64,000 bases of DNA, from the NCBI GenBank assembly GCA_037962975.1, contig CM075675.1, positions 32,056,501 to 32,120,500 of the forward strand, written 5' to 3'. The notes beneath the pieces are model-generated. The model searched no databases. It was not told where the DNA came from and saw nothing but the letters and a program-made list of their open reading frames with translations. A program made the translations under genes and the position numbers. The stretch is from Clitoria ternatea (Eukaryota > Streptophyta > Magnoliopsida > Fabales > Fabaceae). Below, piece by piece: positions 37,371 to 49,800 of this stretch (positions are counted from its first letter, which is position 1; each line of letters opens with the position of its first letter).

Positions 37371-37632
37371 GCGTAATCGATTAGGACCATTCTGGATGAG
37401 TGGTAATCGATTACCTAATTAATTAAGACCATTTTGGATGAGTGGTAATCAATTAGTGTAATCAATTAGGGCCATTCTAGATGGTGGTAATTGATTAGCT
37501 AGTCTGCATGATAGATTAGCATAATCGATTAGCATAACAGCTTAGCTAATCGATTAGGGTAACAAATTAGGTAATCGATTACGACAATTTTGTTGTCCTG
37601 GTAATCAATTACTCACATGGTGTAATCAATTA
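37371..37632. repeat. TAATCGATTA palindrome cluster
   Basis: About ten copies of TAATCGATTA or TAATCAATTA within 260 bases, some as GTAATCGATTAC. The position near the LTR 3' end matches that of the TCGCTTGAGCGA clusters in the other LTRs. Confidence 0.85.
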
Positions 37633-38016
37633 TCATGCCTTGGAATTGCGTTTTCACTAATCTTGGGCATTTACCTTGTGCTTTCCTTTTGATCTCTTCT
37701 CATATCTTCATATATAGGGATGAAGGGATGCCTGATATACATTAAATTCTTTTCCACTATTTTTAATTATCATTGTGTATAGATGTTGGGTGTTTGCTTT
37801 ACGATCCATTTCTTTCTTATTTCTTTAAAATGTGGCCTTTAATTTTCTATGGTTTGAATCTCAATGTAAGTGGGTTGTTGCGAAGCTTTAACCCACAAAA
37901 ATTTTATTTGTATTTTCATTGATTATTTATGTTTACATCGGGATTCAGTTTCGGGGAATCGTGGCGCCATATTAGTCAGTTGAAAAAACTAACTAAATTA
38001 AATTGAACTTTTTTAG

Positions 38017-38075
38017 TAATCAAAAAGGTCATCTACTGGAACTACGCCTAGATGTGCGTACAAAGGAATGTTGGC
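38017..38075 (+). other. Possible left half of an exon split by the TTGGC insertion
   Basis: An acceptor-like CTTTTTTAG ends at 38016. The frame that follows (GHLLELRLDVRTKECW) continues, once the retroelement and one TTGGC copy are removed, into 40896-41084 without a stop. Together this is about 248 bases, ending at a possible donor TCAG|GTAGTA (41084/41085). I do not recognise the protein. A chance open frame is quite possible. Confidence 0.25.
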
Positions 38076-39346
38076 TGTAACATCCCTGTTTTTAGAAAAA
38101 GTTTTACCCTTGTAAATTTTGAATTATGGAGAGTTGTAAGTAAGAATAAGTCAATATATACCCTATTGATGGTCTGTGGTATCTCAGAAATGTCATTTTT
38201 GTGCATAATAATGGAATTTATATGGATCATTAGTGAAATTATGAAAAAACCGAGTGAAAAGGACTCTGTTCCGAGTAACAGAGAGGAATTCCGAGTGAAG
38301 AAATGAAATTCTGAGTGAAGGAATGAAATTCCGAGTGAAGAAATGAAATTCCGAGTGAAGGAATGAAATTCCGAGTGAAGAAATGAAATTCCGAGTGAAG
38401 GAATGAAATTCCGAGTGTAACGTTACGTTTTTCGAGTAAAACATGACTGAGAGGGCTACCACCGAGTGGAGTCCTGACCTGAGAGGCAATTTTGAGTGAA
38501 GAGTGTTCAAAAGAATCACTTCTGAGTGAAAATCCGAGTCAAAACACCCTAGAAAGGCTCGGTTCCGAGTCGAATGTTTCCTTTTCTGAAGGAAATTACT
38601 GTGGTTGAAGCATTCCGAGTGAAAGAATGCATAAATACTTCTATTTATGTTGATTTGATGCTTCCTTTCCGACTGGAGTATGTTGTGGAAACAATTGGGA
38701 AGGCTTCCGAATGGTTTTGCTTAGGAAACCGAGTGGAAAATGGTAGAGGGAGCCAATTCCGAGTGAGATATACCCTACTGGACCAAAACCAAGTGAGACT
38801 CGTACGTGTAGGTCCTGTTCCGAGAGGTGATGGCTTAAATAAACATTAATTGGACATATAATTAAAGAAATTGGCCTAAACCGAGTGGATTATGTGATAT
38901 TATTTGTATGAATTGTATGAATTATGTGATATTATTTGCTAACTGGATTATGTCCGCATCGGATTAACCAATCAGGGTCTTGGGTTATACTCACCCTTAC
39001 TGTTGACAATTTTCAGAGGAATTAGAAAATCAAGAACCCGAGTGTGAAGAACAGCAATATGCTGAACCCACTGAGAACGATCATTAAAGATAGAATATTT
39101 ATTATTAATAATCAGACACCGTATGACTGTATAATATTTAAGGGTGCCTGTGTGCCCCATTCTGTTAAGAGTACAATTATTTTTTTAGTTTGTGAATGAC
39201 TATGAAATATATCTATTATTTGCTTCCACTGATCTGCCATCTCTTTATAAAAAAAAATATTCACTTTTTCTAAAAACTGTTAACACTCTCAGTTAAATAG
39301 GATGAACCTACAGAAGGATTTGTCTTATCTAACCGAGGGTGTTACA
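38076..39346 (+). repeat. Internally deleted 5' LTR
   Basis: 1.27 kb against 3.68 kb in the complete copy. The U3 motif array is kept (38240-38830). The sequence then jumps at about 38900-38930 straight to the 3' end region, losing the TATA-like site, the predicted donor and the second array. It ends GTGTTACA before AAGG and the primer site. Confidence 0.9.
38288..38420 (+). repeat. 20-bp CCGAGTG minisatellite
   Basis: Six and a half tandem units of exactly 20 bases start at 38288, 38308, 38328, 38348, 38368, 38388 and 38408. Units alternate attccgagtgaagaaatgaa and attccgagtgaaggaatgaa, so there is a 40-base higher-order period. The motif is otherwise irregularly spaced in these LTRs, so this is a local expansion. 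Confidence 0.95.
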
Positions 39347-39350
39347 AAGG

Positions 39351-39362
39351 TGGTATCAGAGC
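39351..39362 (+). other. Primer binding site, tRNA-Met type
   Basis: TGGTATCAGAGC lies four bases after the LTR end, identical to the site of the complete element at 28059-28070. Confidence 0.95.
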
Positions 39363-39412
39363 ATAGTCGATTCATTAAAGATAGAATGTGGACCATTAGG
39401 TTTCCACGTACT

Positions 39413-40890
39413 CATGCGGGAAACTCATTTTTCACTCGGATTCAAGCTGTTACAGTCGGAAAACAACATTCCAATTCATGATCACTCGGACCCAAACTTA
39501 TTTCAGTCGGAAAACAGCTTACCAGTGTCATTTCACTCGGATTTTTAGCCAGAACGTTTGGAGGACCCTTCTCAGTATGATTCCACTCGGAATCATACAT
39601 ATTTCACTCGGATTTACCCCTGTTTCACTCGGAAAACTCTATTTTTAATGGTTTTCGCTTGGATTTTCATTTAGGAACTACTTTTTAATACTTTTTAAAC
39701 TAATGAGAAGTTATAATTATTATTATTATCCTTATTCTATTATTATTATCCTAATTATTATTAGTCTTAATATTGTTATTATTATTATTAGTTTTATTGT
39801 TATAAACCTTGTTAACATCTTAATTATGTGTATTTACATAAAGAATATATTATTTTACTCTTTATGGAAAATACAATATTAACCAAGATATATATTTACA
39901 ATGTTTAATTAATTGATGAAATCCAAAGAACTTGGGAATGATATGATGAGACTGGAAATACATAAGATACTCAAGGAATCAATTGATAAAATAAATGCAT
40001 TTCGCATCATAAAAATATTTTTGAAGAAGAAAAACCTCTAGAGCATACACTTGGTACAGTGGAGATCACTCACGTTCGATCTCAGTAGAAGAATCTTGGG
40101 AGTACAACTGGAACGGTAACCCAATGGCATCAGAGTCGCGCCTGATAGCCGGGTGAGACGATGCAATTCTAGTGTACTTTGACTAAATGACGGAGTGTAA
40201 CTATGATCGTAGGGATCCAAGTTCCAAAAATATTTAAATCAATGATGAAAACCAATGAGTTCATTTGTACCATATGGAACTTGGGCGGACCCTGATCGCT
40301 CTAGATGATTGGAATGGTGATATTCCAAAGAATGAGAAGAAGATGAAACGATTTATTGGGCCCACATGCATCATGAGACTTAATCAAAGATAAATCATAA
40401 TAAATTCAATTCATGCATTTTCATGACGACATGCTTGATTGTTATAAATATGCTAATTGTATGAATTATGTGATATTATTTGTTAACTGGATTATGTCCG
40501 CACCGGATTAACCAATCAGGGTCTTGGGTTATACTCACCCTTACTGTTGACAATTTTCAGAGGAATTAGAAAATCAAGAACCCGAGTGTGAAGAACAGCA
40601 ATATGCTGAACCCACTGAGATCGATCATTAAAGATAGAATATTTATTATTAATAATCAGACACCGTATGACTGTATAATATTTAAGGGTGCCTGTGTGCC
40701 CCATTCTGTTAAGAGTACAATTATTTTTTTAGTTTGTGAATGACTATGAAATATATCTATTATTTGCTTCCACTGATCTGCCATCTCTTTATAAAAAAAA
40801 ATATTCACTTTTTCTAAAAACTGTTAACACTCTCAGTTAAATAGGATGAACCTACAGAAGGATTTGTCTTATCTAACCGAGGGTGTTACA
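39413..40890 (+). repeat. Partial 3' LTR of the collapsed element
   Basis: Begins abruptly after ACGTACTC of the internal region, inside the second motif array (TTTCACTCGGA orientation, to about 39650). It continues to the LTR end with the AAT/ATT trinucleotide tract at 39713-39790 and the acceptor-like ...TTTTCAG at 40552-40560. Confidence 0.88.
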
Positions 40891-40895
40891 TTGGC

Positions 40896-41084
40896 ACTGG
40901 AAAGGAATTGGACTATATGATGGTGGGATAGGTTTACCCCTATCCACATCAGTCCATCCACACGGGTGGGATATTAGGCTATATCGGAACAGGGAAAGAT
41001 ACTGGACGGAGTTGTGCTTTTCTGCCAGGAAGAGATGTGAGACGAGGTTCTTCAACTTTGAATTCATTCCAAGGTCAATATCAG
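40896..41084 (+). other. Possible right half of a split exon
   Basis: Open in the frame of 38017-38075, giving WHWKGIGLYDGGIGLPLS and later RYWTELCFSARKRCETRFF. More GC-rich than its surroundings and free of transposon features, but unrecognised. See the entry at 38017. Confidence 0.25.
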
Positions 41085-41176
41085 GTAGTAGCTTAATCTA
41101 ATTTAATTAAGAATTGATTATAATCATATCAGATATAAGATTTCATGAGTGTAAATCCGAGTACTCGATTACCACC

Positions 41177-43050
41177 TGTAACATCCCAGATATTTAAATT
41201 GAATTAATTGTGTTTTGAAGAATTAAATAAATTGATTAAGGGGAATTAATTGAGAAATTAATTTTAAATTTATTTATAATTGTAAATTATTAATTACCAT
41301 AAAGTAAAATAGAGTAAAGTTACGAAAATGCCCTTGGGGATTAAAACTTAAGGAAAATCAATTTCCTTTCTTCTTCCCCACACATGCACGCGACTTTGAG
41401 ACAAAGAAGTAGAGAGTATTCGAGAAAAGAAGAAATGCATTGTCATGACTTCATGCTCCAAATTAGAAGCTCTTTTATCACCAAAACTTCAAATTGAACA
41501 CATTTTTAGAATCCCAGGAGTGAAGTAATCCTATCGGTAGTTTCAATTTCACAATCTTTTCTTCTACTCCCTGGGGTCGAATGTGGGGTTTGATGTAGGG
41601 TTTTCAAATTTCTATTTTATGACAATTTTGGAGCTTGATAAATGTGAACGAGGCTATAGGTGTTAATAGTTAGTTAATGGGTGGTGGTTTTGGCGTTGTA
41701 GGTTTGAATCGAACCTTGGAACAACCTTAAGCAAGGAAAGAAATTTCAAATCGGAAGCCGGATTACGTTGGGATATTTTTTGAATTTAGGTGAAGTCGAC
41801 AATTTGTTTAAAGCTTTGGAGGCTCGAAGTTGAGGTAAGGGGGTGTACAGGTGTATGAATTAATAAAAGTTTCTATTATCGCCAATTTTGATGAATGGGA
41901 AAAATGTATATTTGCTTTTAAACTCTTACATTAAATGTTTGCGATAATTAAAAACATATAAAGTATGTTGAAACAATGTGAAATTAAATAAGTGGGATCC
42001 TATAAGCTAATGAGATAAGGATTATGATTGAAATTGTAAATTAGTGTGATGGAAAGTGTAGATAAATGATGTAGCTATATATGAATTGTGAAATATATGT
42101 ATAGAAATTATAAAGTTGTAATAAATTGTAAAATGATGAATGAGGTATATGTATTGAGATGAAATCATGATTACATGATTATATATGTGTGATAATGATG
42201 TGGTGGTGTTGAAAAATAATGAGATGAGGAGATTGTATTAAATTGATGAGATGAGATTGAGAATTGAGAAATAAAAGAGATGTCGACGTGGCGGAGTTAA
42301 GTTATAATGATGGCTTTTATGCCAAAGAGAGAGAGCTATGATGATACATGTTGATTGAAATGATGATGAGATGTTTGTATTCCATTATATGGTATAGACA
42401 ACTATTCAGTATAGATTACCCATCGTTTTGGCTCCCATGGTCGAGTGTGGCCTAGTTGAGCTACCTAGAGGTCGAGAGGATCCAGTGATGAGGTGAGGAG
42501 CTAGGTGAGCTCGGTCAACCAGGTTTGGTTCACGGTGGTCAGGTAGGATTACCAATTGATGGTCGCGCCTTTTCAGTATTTGGATACTAGAGTTAACTAT
42601 ATGATGTTGAATAAGAGTCAGTGGTGTTATTTTTATATGAATATATAGTATGATACAATGAATAAGATGATATAGTAAGATTGGAGATGACTAAATTAAT
42701 ATGGTTGTGTTTGTGAGGTGGTGATGATTATAATTAATTGAATTGAAACATATGGATAAATGTGAATGAGAAATAATTAACAAGTAAAACGATATACAAC
42801 AATAAAAAGAAAATAAATTATAGTTTGAGCTATTTATGTTGTTGTTGTTATTTATCATATATTTAATTTGTATTGTCAGTCATTCACCCTTACTGTGGTT
42901 CTTTTAGTGACTGAAGACAGGGAGGTAGCTGACGCCATGAAGACTAGTACCAAATGAAGAAATTCTGGAAGTAATGCCAAGGAGATTGTATAAATGTATA
43001 TGTTTTAAAGCTTGAATGCATTTTATTTATATGTTCATGGTGTTGATGTT

Positions 43051-43089
<39 letters not shown>

Positions 43090-44212
43090 GGTGGTTTTTG
43101 ATGATCATGAATCATGTGAGTTATGTGTTTGAGAATGATGATGATGTTGATGAAACTTCAAAAGTGAATATATCTATATATTGTCAATGAGATGTTGAAT
43201 AGAGTAGTATTAATGAGCTTGATGATGAAATTGATAATATAGAGGAATAATGGTGATATATATTGAATTCTATGTCCAGGATATGTGAATTGATGAAATA
43301 GGCATGAAACCATTTATTGATTGGTATGGTGAATATTGAGTTAAAGTTTATGGTGTGGAATGGCTTGTAGTGAATTAATATATAATTGTGGTGAGTAGAA
43401 GAATTAAAGTTATGAGGCTATATGAAAATTTAATGAATTGGGAAAACTAAATAGGTCATTTGTAAGATCCTGTGAGAATTAGACTTCCCGGGTAGTCTCA
43501 ATAGGTACGTAGGTACATATTGAAATTATGCATATGCTTGAATTAGATTTTGAGTGGTATTTGGTGAGTTTTGTACCTTGAGTTGGTTATAAAATGGTTA
43601 AATTGCATTTTTTTCATAACTTCTTTATACGAGGGAAATTTTGAATACGGACTACGCTGACAGGTTCGGAATAGGGTAAAATTAAAGCCTATGAAATTTC
43701 ATAGGAGTCAGAGATGAATTGGGCAAAGTACGTGATAAGGAAGTTGATGAAGTTTTCAGGCCTGCAAGTCTTGCTCGAGCGAGCCCCTAAGAAGATATGG
43801 AATTTGGTTCTGGTGTGATCTCGTTCAAGCGAGAATGAGCTCGCTTGAGCAAGAGTGGCTGAATTGTCTCTGTGTGATTCTCACCCAAGCGAGAGTTGGA
43901 GAGGGAGTTTTTGAAGTATTTCCGCTTGAGCGAGAATGGTTCGCTCAAGTGACTTTTTCATATTTTAGTTCTGTTTGATTCTCGCTCAAGTGAAGGAGAG
44001 CTTGCTCAAGCGAGGCTATTGAGTCACTCAAGCGAGACATCCAGTGTGCATGTGTAGGTTTTTGAACTCTGAGAGTGTTAGATGTTGTTCCAGGTGACGT
44101 AGCCCTTAGGTTCCTAGTGTTTATGACTGGGAATGTTATAATTTCAAAAAAAATTACTCTAATTTTAACTTTACCTGGAATAAACTTTAGGAATTGATAA
44201 GGGGACATAACA
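41177..44212 (+). mobile_element. Solo LTR B (gypsy type), TSD CCACC
   Basis: Starts TGTAACATCCCAG and ends GGGGACATAACA, flanked by perfect CCACC (41172-41176 and 44213-44217). Sense plus: donor-like TTGAG|GTAAGG (intron start 41835) and acceptor-like CATTCACCCTTAC...TCTTTTAG ending at 42907. The block at 42430-42590 (GGTTCACGGTGG, GGATACTAG) is related, in reverse complement, to 13330-13460 and 48600-48720 of the other solo LTRs. An (AT)n tract lies at 43053-43085. No internal region remains. Confidence 0.88.
43766..44036. repeat. TCGCTTGAGCGA palindrome cluster in solo LTR B
   Basis: About nine variants in 270 bases (tgctcgagcgag, ctcgttcaagcgag, ctcgcttgagcaag, ctcacccaagcgag, cgcttgagcgag, tcgctcaagtga, ctcgctcaagtga, ttgctcaagcgag, cactcaagcgag), about 180-450 bases before the LTR end. 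Confidence 0.88.
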
Positions 44213-44217
44213 CCACC

Positions 44218-46851
44218 CGATCTAAATTTATATTATTTTCTATTTTTTTCACACTCCAACATAATTTAAGAGTAAGTTTATTTACGTGGAACCTCATCCC
44301 ACCCATTTATTTCTAAGCAGCTAAACCTACTAACATTACTTCATCCTTCTTGAATTTCTTCATTTCCTAAAAGTGTCATCACCTACGAAGCAAACCCTGT
44401 TTCGTGCAATTCCTTGGTTTTAAGCTTTATTTTGTAATGTTAGTTTGGCCATAATTTTGTTATGTTTAATTATAGATTTTAAGTTTTAAATTTAAATGTT
44501 TGGTCATGAAATTATGATATTAGATTTTTCTATATTTCTATTTTTAAAAATTTGTAACATGTTATAAAATAATATCCAAACCAACTTAGATTGGATTGAA
44601 TTTCAAATAAAATTACACAAATCCAATTTAATCATATTCAATTAACTTTGATCAATTCGTACTTTTTTCTGCTTAAATCCAATCTAACCCGATTCTTGGT
44701 TAGCCTTAGTCCTTAACATAAAAACCTCGTCAAAATGTTAACAATATTAATTGTTTTTTGTACCAAAATACTTTTATTAGTTATTACTGAAATAAACATT
44801 AATTATGAAAAACTGTTACAATAGAAAAATTAAATAACTTGAACTATATTAATCAATTTTTTAAAAAAGTTAAAATTAGTTTTTTAATAACAAAAACAAA
44901 TTTATAAAATAAGATACAAGAAACACCTCAACCCTTAAAACCTAGAATTAGTTGAGATGTTTTTATATTAAAAAATGCGTAAAGTTAATATTTTTTTAAC
45001 TTAATACATCAAACACACGATACCACGTAAGAAAAAAGAAAATTAAAATCAATCTGAATTGTTTTTTTAATGAAATTTTTTTATTTATCCTTCAGTTGTT
45101 ATTTTAAAATTTTATTTATTTAAGATATTTTCTCTGAATATTATTAAAAAAGAATTGTTAATATTTTAAAATTTTAAGTGGATAAATAAAATAATTTTTT
45201 TTCTCTTTAGAGAGTAAAATAGAAACGGTGAAATATGTATATTGTTAAGTTCCGCTTATATTTTGCACTAGATGAAATAAAGCCCGTTTCCTTCTAATTT
45301 GATTTTCATTTAATCAAATCTTTAATGAAAGAACTTTCTTTCTGAACAACGTGTAATCCATTTCATTTGTCTTTTAATTAATTTGCAATGTTGAAAATCT
45401 CCTTAATATTAATCTCATGTTGACAAATGCTAAGAATACTATAATTATTCGTCTCTTTGCAATTTTCTTTAAATATTCAGCAATTTTCTCTTGACAAAGA
45501 ATTATTGTTAATGTGATTACTCAAATCAAGCAAAAACATGTAACCATCCAGCAAAAGCACACCAAAGACCGTTGACAAACCAAAGCAGAAATTAATTACA
45601 GATGTTGATAAATTCTATGTACAACTAAAAAAAATTCAATACCTTTGGACTTTCAAAAGTCTTGTAACACAACCAAACTAGAATGTTGAAAATTCCTTTC
45701 TTTTTTTTCTTTTGATCTATCTATTCAACCATGTGCACACATTTACACAATAAAATGAAATTCCATTCAATAACAGAAAAAAAACATACATGGCCTCCGA
45801 GACTTAAAAAAGAAAAACGGAGCATAAGCTAACTAGACTTGAGGAGAGTACACCCCTTACGATCCTCAAGTATAAGTCCTAAGACGGGAAAAAAAAAATT
45901 AACTTTCGACTAAAAATTTATCTAAATTTTTAAAAAATATTATTATATTAAAAAATTTATATTAAATATAATAAAATAATTAAAAAATATATAAGTATTC
46001 TCTTTAAGAATTTAAGAACTAAATATCTCATAACTTACAATCTTAAATTCATTCTAACAACCGTATTGAATTTGCGGAGCAGTGAAACTTTAACACGCAA
46101 AACGAAATAAGCGTAGAAGGAAGTGGGAGACATATGAGCCATACGTTCTTAATCTTAAGTTCCAAATTAAACCATGGGACCCGTGTATAGCTGCAAAACA
46201 ATCCCTATCGATTCCATCACATCATTATTCATCCACAAATGAGGAAACGAGAGTTGAATTTTTAATTTTCAAGTAAGGAGTTTTTTTTTATATGGTTTGT
46301 CCACAAGAAACTATACAAAGGTATAAATTTCATGGAAACGCTAGTAATAGTTAGGACACGGATTATATCACATAAATTCCACAATATCCAAAACTAATGG
46401 TGTTTAAAAAATAAATCGGATCACAACTAATCGTTAAATTGAATCAAATCAAACCAAAATTGTTAATGATGCAATTTGGTTTAATTCAATTTTCATACAT
46501 TTTTTAGCCAAATCAAACCAAATTGCAAGTATTTTTGACATGTGGTTCAACTCATTTTTTTCCTTCAAAACCCAATCATACTACGAACATCTCTATCCAA
46601 AACAACATCCCACTAATATCATAGGTCACATAAGTAAAGTTGATCTACGTTGCAAAGATGACCCCCTACCTTCAGCATAAATATGATTTAAACTCAAAAA
46701 AAAATATAGCACATATTAATTCCAAAATTCACAAGACATATGAAATAAATTTTCATTGAATATTTACTTTTATTACATGATTGATAAGTCTCAGAATCCA
46801 CTTCCTGTCTGCATCCTATAGTGGAGGAGTCTTGTCGCATGCATACCTCTG
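44218..46851. other. Unassigned AT-rich DNA
   Basis: No gene, RNA gene or named repeat recognised. Frequent homopolymer runs and short ATTTAAA-type words. Solo LTRs B and C flank it. Confidence 0.5.
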
Positions 46852-46856
46852 AGCTA

Positions 46857-49800
46857 TGTGACATCCCTCGTCATTTTCTCATTTTTCCAAAATAAATTTT
46901 TCACGTTTAAATAAAAATCCACCCGGTCTCAATAAAATAATTTTTATTTTTCTTAAATACCTTTCAAATAGTAAAATAATACTTAAACCGATCGGAATTA
47001 CCTCCATTATTAAATTAGTTATTTAGGAACAACGAAAGAAGGGAACGGAGTCAGGGGTCAATCGCCTGAGCGAGCCCCTAATTCGCTTAAGCGAGTGCCG
47101 ACTCGCTTGAGCGAGTGCTACTCTTCACTTGAGCGCACAAGGCATCCGAGTAAAGCCAATAAGTCGGATCTCACCTGGGAATAGGTGCACTCGGGTATCT
47201 CTCGCTCTGAAACAGCTTAATCTTCGCTCAACAAGGCTTCCTCGTTCTGACATCACTCGGAAGATAAGTCTACTCGGAACCACTGGTCTTTTCATCACTC
47301 AGAAAAGCTTAACTTCCCTTCACTCGGAAAATCTACTTCTCACTCGGAGACATTCTGATTTTACTTCACTCGGAAGTGGATCTCTCGGTTCTTATCCGCT
47401 CGGAATCCTTCTATTCTTTCTTCACTCAGGAGCTTTCTACTCTTTCCTCACTCGGAAAGTGCTCCACTCTAATTTCACTCGGAAGTATACTACTCTTCAC
47501 CGCTCGGAACATTCTCCCAGGAAATCTCACTCGGAACATCCTAATCGTCCACTCGGCAATGGGTCCCACGATTATTTTTCTCCCAGAAAGATATGAAGGA
47601 TGCTCAGATACCAAATCAAGGGACCCTTACTCGGACAAGAATGATCCACTCGGTAATTGACTATACTACAGCAATACGAATTCATTCAAAATAAACCCCA
47701 TTCATATAGTCATCAAGAATTTATACTCACTTCACAGTATACCGATTCATCATACAGATAACATCAAACACTCGGGAAATCAATATATATATATATATAT
47801 GTATTATACTCAGAATTCATTTCAGGCACTCGGTTCCTTGGCATCAATCCTCCACTTGGCGCACCTCCATGGCCCCGACCTCTTCCCTGTCACTGGTTAC
47901 TAAAAATTGAAAACAACAGCAAGGGTGAGTGTTTAACATTATAATTAATCTAGAATGGAATTAAAATACGAGTATAATCCTATCCGATTCTTTAGCTTCA
48001 GATTGTATACTACACTCGGCCATTTATCTCACACTCGGCATCATACTCACACTCGGTACTTTACTCCCATTTGATACTATATCCATTAACACTCGGCATT
48101 CTTGTAATACACACTCAGCAGCATAATAGTTCTTCAACAACCTTAACAACTGACCTCCACTCGGCAAATATATGAGATTACATTCGGTAATTACATCAAA
48201 TCGTTCAGCAAATATAACAAATTTATGCTTGTCAAATACAACAAATTGGCCCTCGGCGAATACAACATCTTACTCATCAATTTTCACTCGGATAATATGA
48301 CATCTTACTTGGCAAGTATACCATTAGAACGCAAGTCACACTCGGCAACTATAACAATCACTCGACAATTATAACAATCAATCAGCAATTATAATAATCA
48401 ATCGGTAATTATAATAATCAATCGGAAATTAACACAGATTTCACTCGGTAAATACCTCAAAGTATACTCAGCAAGTATAACAATTCTTATTCGGTAATTA
48501 TGACAAACTGCACTCGAAAAATATAACTAAACGCATACTCATCATAATACTAAATTCACCAATTGTCACAACTGACTCTCATATAAAAATTGATGCCTAG
48601 TATCCGATACTAAAAGGATCGACCTTCAGCTGGGAGTCCGACTTGACATCCCGTGAACCCGACTTGGTTCATTGAGCCCGACTTGGCTCCCCCTCAACCA
48701 CTGGGTCAAAGACCTCTGGGTAGCTTAATTGGGCCCGACTTGACCACTGAAGCCAAAAACAGGGTGATTCATACCGTTGGTCGTCCTCCACCACATAATC
48801 ACATATTCCATTTCATATTATCACAATCAACAAGTGCAACTACCAGAAACTGGCGTGTGCTCACAACACAGGGTGACCGACTTGTCAAACCCATTCATCC
48901 CATTGCCACTGGGCGACCTGCTTGTCAGGCCCATTCATCACATTGCCAGCAAATACCGATTGTCACAGCATTAGATATTATAATTTCAAGCGGCTTAAGC
49001 CACACACACGATTAAAAACCGATCGGTGTTCACATGCACACATCCTTACACATTCATATACACTAATTTGGCTTCATCTCAAATATCACAGCCTTAATTA
49101 TTTCTCAAATCATATACACATGATCAGAAACTGATCGGGGTTCACATATATATACATGCATACTCATACATTCACACCTATATTACAGCATCAACATCAA
49201 ATATTTCTTAAGTGACTCACACACACACACACGATCCTAGACCGATCGGTGTGCACCTCCACACATTCATACACATATCCATAAAACTTTCACTCAGCAT
49301 CATCTCTTACCCGATTTAGTCATTCTAACAACTCAAACAGTGTCTTATTCTCATTGATTATAACCCAACACCCCTTTTACCTCTATTCTAAGCTTCGTCA
49401 CTGCTCCTGGTGCCGATTACGCCCTCTAAGCGCTGGGTTCCAGGTTTTATCTCCGATTCCAACACTAGCTTCGTCACTCAGCTTTCCGACGTGCGTTCTG
49501 CTACCAAGGAGTGGAAAACAGAGCCTTACCCCGCCATGCATGGCTATTCGGTCATTGAGTACAAATGAAAAGAGACGAGATAACTCAATTCAAACGGTCC
49601 AATGGACTTACCTTGAAGCCACGATCACAGGAATGGGATTCAATCAAAGTTTTGATACAAATGGAGTCCTCCCCTGGGACATGCAACACAGCAGCGAGAA
49701 GGGGAAAACGAAGAAGAAGAAAACAGATCAAGCAGGAGAAAAAATAAGTGACTCGCGTGAATAATGAGGAGGGAGAGAGAAGAAACCTCTTTTATATAAG

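Larger units (their letters stand above)
34193..37741 (+). mobile_element. Right part of the LTR split by CACTA-2
   Basis: Continuation of the LTR begun at 9972. Sense plus: a CT-rich leader, then donor-like TCTAG|GTAAGA (intron start 34768) and acceptor-like CTCACTCTTC...TCTTTAG ending at 36968, the same pair as in the other LTRs here. A TAATCGATTA cluster follows. The 3' end is tentative: GATATACA at 37734-37741 is followed by TTAAA, close to the TTAAT before 9972. Without CACTA-2 the LTR would be about 3.9 kb. ORFs inside it have no recognisable product. Confidence 0.5.
38076..40890 (+). mobile_element. Collapsed derivative of the chromovirus family, TSD TTGGC
   Basis: Ends TGTAACATCCCTG and GGTGTTACA are flanked by perfect TTGGC duplications (38071-38075 and 40891-40895). 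Inside are an LTR with its middle deleted (38076-39346), the spacer AAGG, the primer site, about 50 internal bases, then the 3' half of a second LTR. No gag or pol remains. The last 417 bases of the two LTR pieces (38930-39346, 40473-40890) differ at only a few positions by eye. It is the same family as 19702-31750, in opposite orientation. Confidence 0.93.

Noticed and set aside
38288..38420. CRISPR-like regular array
   Set aside because: Units are contiguous 20-bp tandem copies with no unique spacers, in a plant LTR.
47129..47596. 155-codon frame on the plus strand
   Set aside because: Repeated SLGS/SEN-type peptides mirror the CACTCGG array inside a minus-sense LTR.
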